The notes under the pieces: generated by a model
The model's input: the letters and a program-made list of their open reading frames with translations, nothing else
What the model was told of the DNA's origin: nothing
Databases searched by the model: none
Assembly: GCF_002080415.1 (NCBI RefSeq)
Contig: NZ_CP020474.1
Location: forward strand, 682,001-746,000
Origin: Roseovarius mucosus
GTDB lineage: Bacteria > Pseudomonadota > Alphaproteobacteria > Rhodobacterales > Rhodobacteraceae
Direction of reading: 5' to 3'
DNA length: 64,000 nucleotides
Shown here: one piece after another, positions 36,761-51,158 of the stretch
How positions within the stretch are numbered: position 1 is the first letter of the stretch
Layout of the letters: each line of letters starts with the position of its first letter
Position numbers and translations under genes: made by a program

Positions 36761-37654
36761 ATGACCAAGACCGAACAGGCCAACAAACTCCGCGCAGGTC
36801 AGGGCTTTATCGCCGCTCTCGACCAATCCGGCGGCTCCACCCCCAAGGCCCTGCGCCTCTACGGCATCGAGGAAAGCGCCTATACCTCCGAGGCGGAAAT
36901 GTTCGATCTGGTGCACGCCATGCGCGCACGCATCGCTCAGGCCCCGGAGTTTACCGGCGACAAGGTTCTGGGCGCGATCCTGTTCGAAATGACCATGGAC
37001 CGCGACATCGGCGGCAAACCCTCGCCCGCCTTCCTCTGGCAAGAGCGCGGCGTCGTCCCCTTTCTCAAGGTCGACAAGGGGTTGGCCGGTGACACCGATG
37101 GCGTCAAGCTGATGAAACCCATGCCCGATCTCGATCCGCTCTTGGAGCGCGCGGTCAAGGCGGGGATTTTCGGCACCAAAATGCGCTCGGTGATCGACGC
37201 GGCCAATCCCACCGGCATTGCAGCGGCGGTCGCCCAGCAATTCGAGGTCGGACAGCAAATTCTGGGCCACGGCCTCGTGCCGATCATCGAACCCGAAGTG
37301 ACCATCTCAATTGCCGACAAGGCCGAGGCCGAAACCCTCCTGCGCGCCGCCATCCTCGCGCAGCTTGACGCGCTGCCCGCCGATCAAGAGGTGATGCTCA
37401 AACTCACCCTGCCCGAAACCGCAAACCTTTACGAAAGCCTCGTCAACCACCCCCGCGTGCTGCGCGTCGTGGCGCTCTCGGGCGGCTATAGCCGGGAAGA
37501 GGCCAACGCGCGTCTGGCGCAAAATCGCGGCGTCATCGCGAGCTTCAGCCGCGCCCTGACCGAAGGTCTCTCGGCCCAGCAATCAGACGCCGAATTCAAC
37601 GCCACCATCGCGAAATCCATCGACGACATCTACCGGGCCTCCATCGCGGGCTGA
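36761..37654 (+). CDS. fba: fructose-bisphosphate aldolase class I
   Basis: The protein has 297 residues from the ATG at 36761. The longer open frame reaches back into pgk and is artefactual. Class I features are AGQGFIAALDQSGGSTPKAL near the N-terminus, VVPFLKVDKG, GTKMRSVI, EPEVTI and the Schiff-base lysine region EVMLKLTLPE. It cleaves fructose-1,6-bisphosphate to triose phosphates by a metal-free mechanism. The neighbouring pgk fits central carbon metabolism. Confidence 0.95.
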   Translation: MTKTEQANKLRAGQGFIAALDQSGGSTPKALRLYGIEESAYTSEAEMFDLVHAMRARIAQAPEFTGDKVLGAILFEMTMDRDIGGKPSPAFLWQERGVVPFLKVDKGLAGDTDGVKLMKPMPDLDPLLERAVKAGIFGTKMRSVIDAANPTGIAAAVAQQFEVGQQILGHGLVPIIEPEVTISIADKAEAETLLRAAILAQLDALPADQEVMLKLTLPETANLYESLVNHPRVLRVVALSGGYSREEANARLAQNRGVIASFSRALTEGLSAQQSDAEFNATIAKSIDDIYRASIAG

Positions 37655-37672
37655 TCGCCCGCGCCTTTCATC

Positions 37673-37730
37673 TGGCCAAAAATACCTCGGGGGAGTCCCG
37701 GATAAAATCCGGGACGGGGGCAGCGCCCCC
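37673..37730. repeat. intergenic repeat element, copy 1 (double hairpin)
   Basis: Begins with GGCCAAAAATACCTCGGGGG, then the stem TCCCGGAT-AAA-ATCCGGGA (37696-37714) and the stem GGGGGC-AGC-GCCCCC (37716-37730). A related copy with the same AAATACCTC-GGGGG start and the same AGC-loop hairpin lies at 49877-49912. Both sit between converging genes, here fba and mfd. Probably a bidirectional terminator that also exists as a dispersed genomic repeat. Confidence 0.65.
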
Positions 37731-37739
37731 ACCCCGCCC

Positions 37740-41192
<3,453 letters not shown>

Positions 41193-41229
41193 GATCTTCC
41201 TGCATCTTGCGCGCCGTCAACTGCGCATG

Positions 41230-42881
<1,652 letters not shown>

Positions 42882-43011
42882 TGCCCGCGCGCAGCATCCC
42901 GCCCATGACCGCAATCCATGGTGACATCAGCCCGCCTTGCCCCTATACTGAGTAGCAGACCGGTATGAGACAAAAGACCGGCTCGAAACGAGGCAACAGA
43001 CAGGCAATCCC

Positions 43012-43572
43012 ATGAGCATTCTGACAAGACGCAATTTTACCCTTGGCCTGATGGCTGGCACGCCGCTTCTTGCGGCCTGTGGCAATGGCGTGGGCAGTTC
43101 CGGCGCGGCCACCATCGACGCGCGTGTCGATGCCACGCTAAGCCAGATGTATTCGCGCTACCCCAACACCCGGGACCTTGCAGACAAGGCCAACGGCATG
43201 CTCGTCATGCCAGTCGTGACCGAGGCGGGCTTTCTCGTCGGCGGCGGCTTTGGTCGGGGCGCGCTGCGCATCAACAATGTCACGGTCGATTACTATTCCG
43301 CGACCAAAGGCAGCGTTGGGCTTCAGATCGGGGCACAGCAATTCGCACATGTGCTCTTTTTCATGACCCCCGATGCGCTCGAGAAATTCCGCCGCTCGTC
43401 CGGTTGGGCAGCAGGTGCCGATGTGGAATATGTCTTCAACGACAGGGGCGAGAACCTGCGCGCCGAGACAACCACCTCCTCCAGCCCGGTGATTGCCGTG
43501 ATCTTTGGTCAGGCCGGGGCCTTGGCGGGCGTGTCGCTGGAAGGCATGAAATACACCCGCATCATTCCCTGA
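43012..43572 (+). CDS. SYLF/YSC84-domain lipoprotein
   Basis: The 186-residue protein has a Tat-like TRRNF start, a hydrophobic core and the lipobox LAAC (Cys about 23), so it is probably an exported lipoprotein. The body shows SYLF features: NGMLVMPVVTEAGFLVGGGFGRGAL, DYYSATKGSVGLQIGAQ and SSPVIAVIFGQAGALAGVSLEG. SYLF domains bind lipids, but the bacterial role is unclear. Convergent with the SLC13 gene. Confidence 0.88.
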   Translation: MSILTRRNFTLGLMAGTPLLAACGNGVGSSGAATIDARVDATLSQMYSRYPNTRDLADKANGMLVMPVVTEAGFLVGGGFGRGALRINNVTVDYYSATKGSVGLQIGAQQFAHVLFFMTPDALEKFRRSSGWAAGADVEYVFNDRGENLRAETTTSSSPVIAVIFGQAGALAGVSLEGMKYTRIIP

Positions 43573-43584
43573 TATCATCTCCCC

Positions 43585-43619
43585 CTGACGCCGCGCGCCC
43601 TTGGGCGTGCCGGCGTCAG
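43585..43619. terminator. shared hairpin between the SYLF and SLC13 genes
   Basis: CTGACGCCG and CGGCGTCAG pair as a 9-bp perfect outer stem, with an inner CGCGCCC/GGGCGTG stem containing a G-T pair. It lies between converging genes and overlaps the SLC13 stop codon. No T-tract. Confidence 0.6.
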
Positions 43620-45433
43620 AGCGGCCAGAAGATCAGCAAGAGCGGCAGGCTAACCGCCACCACCAAAGCCTCTAGCGGCAACCCAAGCCGCCAGTAATCC
43701 CCAAACCGAAACCCGCCCGGACCAAGGATCAGCGTATTGTTCTGATGCCCAATAGGCGTGAGAAAGGCGCAAGAGGCCCCGATCGCCACCGCCATCAGGA
43801 AACTGTCCGGGCTCACCCCCAATGTTCCCGCAATGCCCAGCGCGATGGGGCACATCACGGCGGCGGTCGCGGCATTGTTCATCACATCCGACAGGAACAT
43901 CGTGGTGATCAGGATCACGGCCAGCGCCGCAACCGCCTGCCCGCGCGCCACCTCTGTCACCAGAAATTCCGCCAGAACCCCCGCCGCCCCGGTTTCCTGC
44001 ATCGCCCCCGCCACCGGGATAAGCGCGGCCAAAAGCACGATCACCGGCCAATCAATCGCCGTGTACACCTCTCTTGGGGGCACCGTGCGAAACAGCATCG
44101 AGGCCAGCACGCCCAACGCAAAACTCGCCGCCGCTGGCAGCACCCCAAACGTCACCAACAGGATCGCCATACCCATGATCGCCGTCGCCGTGATGGCCAT
44201 CCGACGGCTTGGCAGGCGCAGATCGCGCGCCCCAAGCGGCACACAGCCGGTGTCATGGATGAATTCCGACAGCGATTCCGCCGGTCCTTGCATCAAAAGC
44301 AGATCACCCGAGCGCAGCTTGACCGACCGCAGCCGTGCACGCGGGGCCTGCCCCGCCCGTGCCACCGCCAATAGGTTCAGCCCATAGCGCGTGCGCAAAT
44401 GCAGATCGCTGGCCGACAGACCGACAATCGACGATGCGGGCAGCACCGCCACTTCACGCAGCACCGTGTCACGCTCATCGTTGGATTTGGCCTCCTCACT
44501 CGCCTCCTCCTCTGCGTCCTCCGGTGTCGCGTCCTTGGCCTGTTTGACGTCTTCCTCCAGCGTCAGATCAAACACCGACAGCGTTTCCGCCAACGCCTCG
44601 ACATCTGCCTCAAGCACCAGCACATCATGCCCCCGGATGCGCCGCCCGCCATGCGGTGCCAGCAGTCGCACATCATTGCGCACCAGCGCGACCACCTGCG
44701 CATCAGAGCTTTCGACCTCCCGCTCAAAGGCACGCAGTGTCAGGCCAATGGCCTTGCTCTTCTCGCCGACCCGCACCTCGGTCATATAGGCCCCGGCGTC
44801 AAACTCTGATGCGCCCGCAGCCTTGCGCGCAGGCACAATCCGCCAACCGATAAACGTGATCGCCAGCACGCCCACAACCGCCACCGCCACGCCAATCGGC
44901 GCGAAATCGAACATGGCAAAGGCACCGCGCCCTGCGCCCTCGCGAAAGCCCGAGACGATAAGATTGGGCGGCGTGCCGACCAGCGTCGTCATCCCCCCCA
45001 AAATGGTGCCAAACGCCAAAGGCATCAGCACCTGCCCCGCTGGCATCTCAAGCCGCTTGGCCAGTTGCACCGCCACCGGCATCAAAAGCGCCATCGCTCC
45101 CACATTGTTCATGAACCCCGACAGCGCCGCACCCAGCGCCAAGATCGCCCCGATGCTCACCAGCCGCCCCGCGTCGCGCGGCAACACCGTCCGCGCCAAA
45201 GCATCGACCGCCCCGGTATTCTGCAACCCTTGGCTCAGCACCAGCACACAGGCCACGGTGATCACCGCCGGATGCCCAAACCCGGCAAAGGCCTCTGCCC
45301 CCGGCACCAACCCCGTTACGACACAGGCCATAAGGGCGGATAACGCCACCACGTCATGCCGCAACCGCCCCCAGAGAAACAGCGCCATGGTCAGCGCCAG
45401 AATGCCAAGGATCATCATCTGTGCTGCGGTCAT
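43616..45433 (-). CDS. SLC13-family permease with paired TrkA-C (RCK_C) domains
   Basis: The protein has 605 residues from the ATG at 45433 (SD CAGGAGAG). Hydrophobic helices fill both ends, with repeated signatures GFGHPAVITVACVLVLSQGL and LMPLAFGTILGGMTTLVGTPPNL. The soluble centre (about 220-400) has two RCK_C-like domains separated by an acidic linker (DATPEDAEEEASEEAKSND). This is the divalent anion:Na+ symporter-like architecture, with sulfate, citrate or other anion as possible cargo. The hydrophobic core is complete. Confidence 0.9.
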   Translation of the reverse strand: MTAAQMMILGILALTMALFLWGRLRHDVVALSALMACVVTGLVPGAEAFAGFGHPAVITVACVLVLSQGLQNTGAVDALARTVLPRDAGRLVSIGAILALGAALSGFMNNVGAMALLMPVAVQLAKRLEMPAGQVLMPLAFGTILGGMTTLVGTPPNLIVSGFREGAGRGAFAMFDFAPIGVAVAVVGVLAITFIGWRIVPARKAAGASEFDAGAYMTEVRVGEKSKAIGLTLRAFEREVESSDAQVVALVRNDVRLLAPHGGRRIRGHDVLVLEADVEALAETLSVFDLTLEEDVKQAKDATPEDAEEEASEEAKSNDERDTVLREVAVLPASSIVGLSASDLHLRTRYGLNLLAVARAGQAPRARLRSVKLRSGDLLLMQGPAESLSEFIHDTGCVPLGARDLRLPSRRMAITATAIMGMAILLVTFGVLPAAASFALGVLASMLFRTVPPREVYTAIDWPVIVLLAALIPVAGAMQETGAAGVLAEFLVTEVARGQAVAALAVILITTMFLSDVMNNAATAAVMCPIALGIAGTLGVSPDSFLMAVAIGASCAFLTPIGHQNNTLILGPGGFRFGDYWRLGLPLEALVVAVSLPLLLIFWPL

Positions 45434-45519
45434 GCGCCTCTCCTGCGGGCGCACCCGGCCCTGCCAGAAAAAGACCACGCCAGCTTCGGGGCTTCAACCC
45501 GTCAAAGTCCCGCCCCGCC

Positions 45520-45789
45520 CTAGTGCAGCGTGAATTCACCTACGACGTTACGCCACTCCCCCGGCGCGATCAGCTTGCGATGGGTAAAGCGCACCGAATG
45601 CAACGGCCCCTCAATCTCGCGTTGCCAGAACTCGATAAAGCCAAAGAGCTTGGGATGGTCCGGCGCCAGATCAAAATCCTGCCACAGATAACTGTTCAGC
45701 ACGTTGCGATAATCGGGCATTCGATAGAAAAATTCCGCCGTCGTCAGCCCATATCCCCTGAGCATCATTTCCGTCTCAGACATCTGCAT
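45520..45789 (-). CDS. usg: usg-family protein
   Basis: The 89-residue protein matches the short alphaproteobacterial usg family: LRGYGLTTAEFFYRMPDYRNVLNSYLWQDFDLAPDHPKL (conserved aromatic-rich core), then FIEFWQREIEGPLHSVRFTH. A GGAGAGAC SD precedes the ATG. Function is unknown despite occasional annotation next to tryptophan synthesis. It is divergent from gyrA. Confidence 0.88.
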   Translation of the reverse strand: MQMSETEMMLRGYGLTTAEFFYRMPDYRNVLNSYLWQDFDLAPDHPKLFGFIEFWQREIEGPLHSVRFTHRKLIAPGEWRNVVGEFTLH

Positions 45790-45906
45790 GTGTCTCTCCT
45801 GTCACTGCCTGACAGACTCATGGTGCCAGAAATAAATTACTTTTCAATTAAAACAGTATGTTAGCACTCATGGCTGCTGGCTGACAAAGGCAATTCCCCA
45901 GCCCCA

Positions 45907-45954
45907 TTGCACCCTATATCCTGCCTCTGATATAGTCCTTTCAACAAGATATAG
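45907..45954 (+). promoter_or_regulatory. gyrA promoter region with GATATAG repeats
   Basis: TTGCAC (45907-45912), an 18-bp spacer and TATAGT (45931-45936) form a good sigma-70 pair about 45 bp upstream of the gyrA GTG. The 7-mer GATATAG occurs at 45929-45935 and 45948-45954 and inverted (CTATATC) at 45914-45920, bracketing the -10. The surrounding 190 bp is AT-rich compared with the window. Confidence 0.5.
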
Positions 45955-45980
45955 AGAATGATCACAGGACGGTCCCAAAC

Positions 45981-48710
45981 GTGAGCGATACGCCTCAACC
46001 CCCTGAAAACATGGATGAAACCCCGCCAGAGCGGCCCGCCTACAGCGGCCCCACCGTCTCGATCACCCATGAGATGAAAACCTCCTATCTCGATTACGCC
46101 ATGAGCGTGATCGTCAGCCGCGCGATTCCCGATCTGCGCGATGGCCTCAAACCCGTGCATCGCCGCATCCTTTATGCCATGCACGAAAGCGGCAATACCC
46201 ACGATAAACCCTACCGCAAATCCGCCCGCGCCGTGGGCGATGTGATGGGCAAATACCACCCCCATGGCGACAGCGCGATCTATGACGCGCTCGTGCGCAT
46301 GGCGCAGGATTTCTCGATGTCCCTGCCCCTGCTCGATGGTCAGGGCAATTTCGGCTCGATGGATGGCGATAACGCCGCCGCCATGCGCTATACCGAAGTG
46401 CGGATGGACAAACCGGCCGCCTATCTCTTGGCCGATATCGAAAAAGAGACCGTCAATTTTCAGGACAATTACGACGGCAAAGACCGCGAACCCACCGTCC
46501 TGCCCGCCCGCTTTCCCAATATGCTGGTCAATGGCGCGGGCGGGATCGCCGTCGGCATGGCCACCAATATCCCGCCGCATAACTTGGGCGAGGTGGTCGA
46601 TGCCACGCTGGCGCTGATCGACAACCCTGATCTCGAGAGCGAGGATTTGATCCAATATATCCCCGGCCCCGATTTCCCCACCGGCGGCCTCATGCTGGGC
46701 CGCTCCGGCGCGCGCAAGGCCTATCTCGAAGGGCGCGGCTCGGTCATCATCCGCGCCAAAACCCGCACCGAGGAAATCCGCAAAGACCGCTACGCCATCA
46801 TCATCGACGAAATCCCCTATCAGGTGAACAAGGCCACGATGATCGAGCGGATCGCCGAGGCCGCCCGTGACAAGCGGATCGAAGGCATCGCGCATGTGCA
46901 GGACGAATCCGACCGCAACGGCGTGCGCGTGGTGATCGAACTGAAACGTGACGCCACCGCCGAGGTGGTGCTCAATCAACTCTACCGCTTTACCCCGATG
47001 CAGACCTATTTCGGCTGCAACATGCTGGCATTGAACGGCGGCAAACCCGAGCAATTGACGCTGCACCGGTTCCTGTCGCTCTTCATCACCTTCCGCGAAG
47101 AGGTGGTCGCGCGCCGTACAGCCTATGACCTGCGCAAGGCGCGCGAGCGCGCGCATGTGCTCTGCGGTCTGGCCGTTGCTGTGTCCAACGTGGATGAGGT
47201 GGTGGCCACGATCCGCGGCTCCATGGATGCCGCCGAGGCGCGCCAGAAACTGATGGAACGTCGCTGGCCCGCGGGCGACATCCTGCCCTATATCGCGCTG
47301 ATCGACGATCCCAGCCACCCGGCCAATGCCGATGGCACCTATAACCTGAGCGAAGTACAGGCGCGCGCCATTCTCGATCTGCGCCTGCAACGCCTCACAC
47401 AACTGGGCGTCAAAGAAGTCACCGACGAACTCCAAGACCTCGCAGGCAAGATCAAGGAATACCTCGCTATTCTGGCCAGCCGCGAGCGGATCATGCAGAT
47501 CATTTCCGACGAGCTGCGCGAAGTGCGTGAACTCTTCGCCGTCCCCCGCCGCACCGAGATCGTGGACTGGTCCGGCGATATGGAAGACGAAGACCTCATC
47601 GAGCGCGAGGATATGGTCGTGACCGTCACCAGTGGCGGCTATATCAAACGCACCGCCCTTGCCGATTTCCGCGCACAAAAGCGCGGTGGCAAGGGTCTGT
47701 CGGGCATGGCCACCAAGGATGAAGACGTGGTCACCACGCTCTTTGTCGCCAACACCCACACACAGCTCTTGTTCTTCACCACCGGCGGTATGGTCTACAA
47801 GCTCAAGACATGGCGCTTGCCACTCGGCGGGCGCACCTCCAAGGGCAAGGCCATCGTCAACATTCTGCCCATTCCGACCGGCGTTTCCATCGCCGCGATC
47901 ATGCCCGTGGACCGCCCCGAAGAAGATTGGGAAGACTTGCAAATCGTCTTTGCCACCTCTGCCGGCGATGTGCGGCGCAACGCGCTCTCGGATTTCACCA
48001 ATGTCATGCGCAATGGCAAGATCGCGATGGACCTGCCCGAGGGCGTTGAACTGGTCAACGCGCGCATCTGCGGCCCCGAGGATGACGTGATGCTGGTCAC
48101 CGATTCAGGCCGCGCCATCCGCTTCCCCACGACCGAGGTGCGCGTCTTCAAGGGCCGCAAATCCACCGGCGTGCGCGGCATCCGCCTGCTCGGCGATGAC
48201 CGCGTGGTGTCGATGTCCGTGATCCGCCATTTCGACGCCTCCGCCGATGACCGCGCCGCCTATCTCAAGATGCGCCGCCAATTGGCCGGGGCCGAGGACG
48301 ACGGCACAAGCGATGACGAAGGCAATGCCGACGCCGCGCTCAGCGCGGAACAATTCGCGGAAATGCAGGCGGCCGAGAATCTGATCCTGACCATCACCGC
48401 GCGCGGCACCGGCAAACTCAGCTCCAGCCACGATTACCCCGTGCGCGGGCGCGGCGGGATGGGCGTGCAGGCGATGGACAAGGGCATGCGCGGCGGCACG
48501 GTCGTGGCCTCCTTCCCGGTCACGCTCGAAGACCAGATCATGCTCGCCACTTCCAAGGGACAGTCGATCCGCGTGCCCGTCATGGGCATCTCCTTCCGCT
48601 CCCGCAGCGCAGGCGGGGTCAAGGTGTTCAACACCGGCGCCGGAGAAGAGGTGGTCTCGGTCGCCTGGATCGCCGAACAGGCCGAAGAAGACGAGACCGC
48701 AGAAGGCTGA
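45981..48710 (+). CDS. gyrA: DNA gyrase subunit A
   Basis: The 909-residue type II topoisomerase subunit starts with GTG. The N-terminal breakage-reunion domain has [13 protein letters not shown] and the catalytic tyrosine at Tyr137 ([11 protein letters not shown]). The quinolone-determining region shows Ser98 and Asp102, equivalent to E. coli Ser83 and Asp87, so it is wild type at those positions. The C-terminal beta-pinwheel has repeats such as [15 protein letters not shown] (GyrA box-like), [11 protein letters not shown] and [11 protein letters not shown]. The linker at about 770-790 is acidic. Confidence 0.98.
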   Translation: MSDTPQPPENMDETPPERPAYSGPTVSITHEMKTSYLDYAMSVIVSRAIPDLRDGLKPVHRRILYAMHESGNTHDKPYRKSARAVGDVMGKYHPHGDSAIYDALVRMAQDFSMSLPLLDGQGNFGSMDGDNAAAMRYTEVRMDKPAAYLLADIEKETVNFQDNYDGKDREPTVLPARFPNMLVNGAGGIAVGMATNIPPHNLGEVVDATLALIDNPDLESEDLIQYIPGPDFPTGGLMLGRSGARKAYLEGRGSVIIRAKTRTEEIRKDRYAIIIDEIPYQVNKATMIERIAEAARDKRIEGIAHVQDESDRNGVRVVIELKRDATAEVVLNQLYRFTPMQTYFGCNMLALNGGKPEQLTLHRFLSLFITFREEVVARRTAYDLRKARERAHVLCGLAVAVSNVDEVVATIRGSMDAAEARQKLMERRWPAGDILPYIALIDDPSHPANADGTYNLSEVQARAILDLRLQRLTQLGVKEVTDELQDLAGKIKEYLAILASRERIMQIISDELREVRELFAVPRRTEIVDWSGDMEDEDLIEREDMVVTVTSGGYIKRTALADFRAQKRGGKGLSGMATKDEDVVTTLFVANTHTQLLFFTTGGMVYKLKTWRLPLGGRTSKGKAIVNILPIPTGVSIAAIMPVDRPEEDWEDLQIVFATSAGDVRRNALSDFTNVMRNGKIAMDLPEGVELVNARICGPEDDVMLVTDSGRAIRFPTTEVRVFKGRKSTGVRGIRLLGDDRVVSMSVIRHFDASADDRAAYLKMRRQLAGAEDDGTSDDEGNADAALSAEQFAEMQAAENLILTITARGTGKLSSSHDYPVRGRGGMGVQAMDKGMRGGTVVASFPVTLEDQIMLATSKGQSIRVPVMGISFRSRSAGGVKVFNTGAGEEVVSVAWIAEQAEEDETAEG

Positions 48711-48725
48711 TCCCAGACGCGCGTC

Positions 48726-48780
48726 AGGGTATCATCACGCTCCGGCCCCATTTTCGCCGGATTTACAGTGATGATACCCT
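48726..48780. repeat. 13-bp inverted repeat downstream of gyrA
   Basis: AGGGTATCATCAC (48726-48738) and its exact complement GTGATGATACCCT (48768-48780) enclose a loop that itself holds TCCGG/CCGGA. It starts 15 bases after the gyrA stop. The position suits a terminator but there is no T-run. The 13-bp arms could also be a protein-binding site or a small mobile-element remnant. Confidence 0.6.
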
Positions 48781-48846
48781 AGTCGCCTCGCGGCATGGTT
48801 GTATTTGTCTCACTTGGTTTCCGACCCCCTCACAGCGGATTCTCAC

Positions 48847-49425
48847 ATGACAACGCCCCTGCGCCCAAGCATGGACCAGACCGGCCTCAACCTGATCCGG
48901 ATCGTGATCGGCTCGTATTTCCTTGCGCTCTCGCTCGATCTTGTCTCAGGGCTCGACGCCGCAACACTCTTTGCCGCCCTGCTGCCGCATGCGACGGCAG
49001 ACCTGATCGGATCGACTTTGCTCTTTTGCCTCAGCGCGGCGCTCATGGCCGGGCTGCAGCTCCGCCTCTGCGCGCTAAGCCTCGCCCTCTTGGTGTTCTG
49101 CTCCAGCCTCGTGCAAAACCTCATTATCGTCACCCCCGATAGCCTCTCGGCCTTTTGGCGCGATCTGACCTTGGCCACGGCGGTGCTGCTGACCTATCTC
49201 ACCCTCGGCCCCGGTGCCCTGCGCCGCGCCTCGGTCCTCGCTCACCGCGCACGCCTACGCCGCGCCATGGCGCAACGGGCCATCAACCCCCGCCGCATCA
49301 CGCCTCAGACTGTGCAAAAACGGCCCGTTCAACAGGAAATCCGCTCCGCCCTCGCCGCCTCCACCCTGTCGCGTCGCCCCGCCTCCCACGAGGACGACGC
49401 CGAAAACATCTTTGCGAATATCTGA
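48847..49425 (+). CDS. DoxX-like integral membrane protein
   Basis: The protein has 192 residues from the ATG at 48847; an upstream ATG adds 16 non-conserved residues. Four hydrophobic helices span about 15-115 (RIVIGSYFLALSLDLVSGL and following), resembling DoxX-type proteins, then a basic, Arg-rich cytoplasmic tail (about 120-192). The start is preceded only by a weak SD. Function unknown; I am moderately sure of the DoxX resemblance. Confidence 0.68.
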   Translation: MTTPLRPSMDQTGLNLIRIVIGSYFLALSLDLVSGLDAATLFAALLPHATADLIGSTLLFCLSAALMAGLQLRLCALSLALLVFCSSLVQNLIIVTPDSLSAFWRDLTLATAVLLTYLTLGPGALRRASVLAHRARLRRAMAQRAINPRRITPQTVQKRPVQQEIRSALAASTLSRRPASHEDDAENIFANI

Positions 49426-49505
49426 CGAGACCGGGGCCGCTTAACCCTGTCTCAACCATTGCGCTCCAGACTGGGCACGCCGCTGCTTGCACAGGATGCT
49501 TGGGA

Positions 49506-49856
49506 ATGAACCTTTATTGCTGCATGATCGACCTCAAGCAGGATGCCAAGGCGCTGGCCTTTGCCGCAGCACTGGACGCGTGGCTTACGCATCTCCACAG
49601 CCACGGCACCATCGGGCGCTGGCGCCTTTGCCGCCGCAAACTCAATCTTGCCGCCGATGCCTATGGTGATTTCCTGCTTGAAATCGAGGTTGAGGATCTG
49701 GCCCAGCTTGACCGCGCCTTTCGCCTCACCGGGGCGCAGGATGAAACAACGACCGTGCTGCATGACCGCGTGCATGCCCAGATCGCACAGTCCCAGTTTG
49801 CGCTCTACCGCCCCTTCCCGGATGCGGAAGGGGCCGAACGCATGTCCCTTATCTGA
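49506..49856 (+). CDS. DUF6614-family small protein
   Basis: The 116-residue protein begins MNLYCCMIDLKQDAKALAF, a pattern I associate with DUF6614, which is confined mainly to Rhodobacterales. It continues with WRLCRRKLNLAADAYGDFLLEIEVEDLAQLDRAF and ends in ALYRPFPDAEGAERM. The longer frame from 49155 is the wrong reading for this gene. A GGGAA lies just before the ATG. Role unknown. Confidence 0.72.
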   Translation: MNLYCCMIDLKQDAKALAFAAALDAWLTHLHSHGTIGRWRLCRRKLNLAADAYGDFLLEIEVEDLAQLDRAFRLTGAQDETTTVLHDRVHAQIAQSQFALYRPFPDAEGAERMSLI

Positions 49857-49876
49857 CGCAGGCGATCATCTGGCTT

Positions 49877-49912
49877 GAAATACCTCAGGGGGTCCGGGGG
49901 ACAGCGTCCCCC
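49877..49912. repeat. intergenic repeat element, copy 2
   Basis: GAAATACCTCAGGGGG followed by TCC and the hairpin GGGGGAC-AGC-GTCCCCC (49896-49912). It shares the AAATACCTC block and the AGC-loop GC hairpin with 37673-37730. It lies between the converging DUF6614 and Wza-like genes. Confidence 0.65.
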
Positions 49913-49940
49913 GCCTGCGCACCGGTGTTAGGCGTGCACC

Positions 49941-51086
49941 TTAATTCGCGACGTTATTCGCGGTCGAGGCAAAGCCAACCACCGTCCCAAAGAGGCCAAG
50001 AATGGTCTGGACGCGCGTGACCGGCGATTCGGTGGCCAGCAGCGTATCGCCCGGATTGATATGGAACTGGCGCGCCGCAAACAGACCATCCGCATTGGTG
50101 AAATCCAGCGAGAAAATCACCTGACGCAGCTCAGGGCCGGGCTTGTCGGGGTTGATGTGCTGCGGCTCATACTCGCGCAGCACCAAAAGACCCTTGGGAT
50201 CGGCCCGCGCAGCGCTCAAGCCACCCATGGCCGAAACCGCCTCCATCGCCGTAATCCGCTCCTCCTCAAAGGGAATCACCTTCTGGCTGCCAGCGGCCCC
50301 CAGCACGTTGAAGGTGCGGTCATCCTCGGTCACAACGATCTGATCACCGCCCTGGACCAGCGCGTTGCGCGCCGGCTCGGCATAGAGCGTCTCGGCCCGC
50401 GTCTCAAACACCTGACCGCCGCGTTGCAGAATCACCAGCGGGTTATTCATCGTCGGCGCGATACCGCCCGCACTGGCCAAGACACTCAGAATACGGGTGT
50501 TGCGTGACAAAAGCGGATAGTTCCCCGGTGCCGCCACGCCCCCCACAACATCCACGGCATTGTTGCGGCCCGGCTCTACGGTCAACTGCACCTGCGCTGA
50601 TGGCGCGATTTCCAGCAACCGCGTCTGCAACGTGGCGCGCGCCTCCGACTCGGTCATGCCACGCAGCGCAACTTCGCCAATATAGGGCATGAACACAGTG
50701 CCCGAAGACGAGACCGTCAATCCCTCAATCGGCGTCGAGCGCGATGCTTCGCTCGCCAGCAAGGAGTTTTCCTGATTGTCCCAGATCACCACAGCCAGCC
50801 TGTCACCCGTCTGGATGATCGACGAATCCGGCCCGCGGCTGGCGGACAGCCAGTTATAGCTGCCCTTCCATCCCGACGCCGGCCAGAGCGCCAACGCCGG
50901 AGTCGACCGGCGTGTAACCTCAACCACCTGAAACGTCGGCACCTTGTTGTCTTTCTCGGCCAGAACCTCGCTTTGCAAGGCGGCTCCTCGGGGCAGACTG
51001 CATGCCGCCAACGCGGCAAACATCATGATTCCGAGGATAACCCTGATTTTGCGCGTCACTCTCCGACTCCCCGGTCCCTCTGGCAT
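49941..51086 (-). CDS. Wza-like polysaccharide export lipoprotein
   Basis: The 381-residue protein has a hydrophobic N-terminus ending in the lipobox LAAC. After it come the periplasmic polysaccharide export (Poly_export) domain, with IQTGDRLAVVIWDN and GTVFMPYIGEVALRGMTESEA, and two SLBB domains (VDVVGGVAAPGNYPL and VLGAAGSQKVIPF). The C-terminus includes HINPGDTLLATESP and a glycine-rich end. The start could be ATG 51086 or GTG 51059. No Wzc or Wzb partner is adjacent. It is divergent from the epimerase gene. Confidence 0.88.
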   Translation of the reverse strand: MPEGPGSRRVTRKIRVILGIMMFAALAACSLPRGAALQSEVLAEKDNKVPTFQVVEVTRRSTPALALWPASGWKGSYNWLSASRGPDSSIIQTGDRLAVVIWDNQENSLLASEASRSTPIEGLTVSSSGTVFMPYIGEVALRGMTESEARATLQTRLLEIAPSAQVQLTVEPGRNNAVDVVGGVAAPGNYPLLSRNTRILSVLASAGGIAPTMNNPLVILQRGGQVFETRAETLYAEPARNALVQGGDQIVVTEDDRTFNVLGAAGSQKVIPFEEERITAMEAVSAMGGLSAARADPKGLLVLREYEPQHINPDKPGPELRQVIFSLDFTNADGLFAARQFHINPGDTLLATESPVTRVQTILGLFGTVVGFASTANNVAN

Positions 51087-51158
51087 TGCATCGGTTCCTA
51101 CCCCGGTCCGACCGTGCTAGACAATCGGAATCTGCCCTCGAACGTCAGGCACCACCCT

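Noticed and set aside
45861..47942. 693-codon open frame antisense to gyrA
   Set aside because: High-GC codon bias commonly opens the antisense frame of long genes; it has no recognisable domain and gyrA covers it completely.
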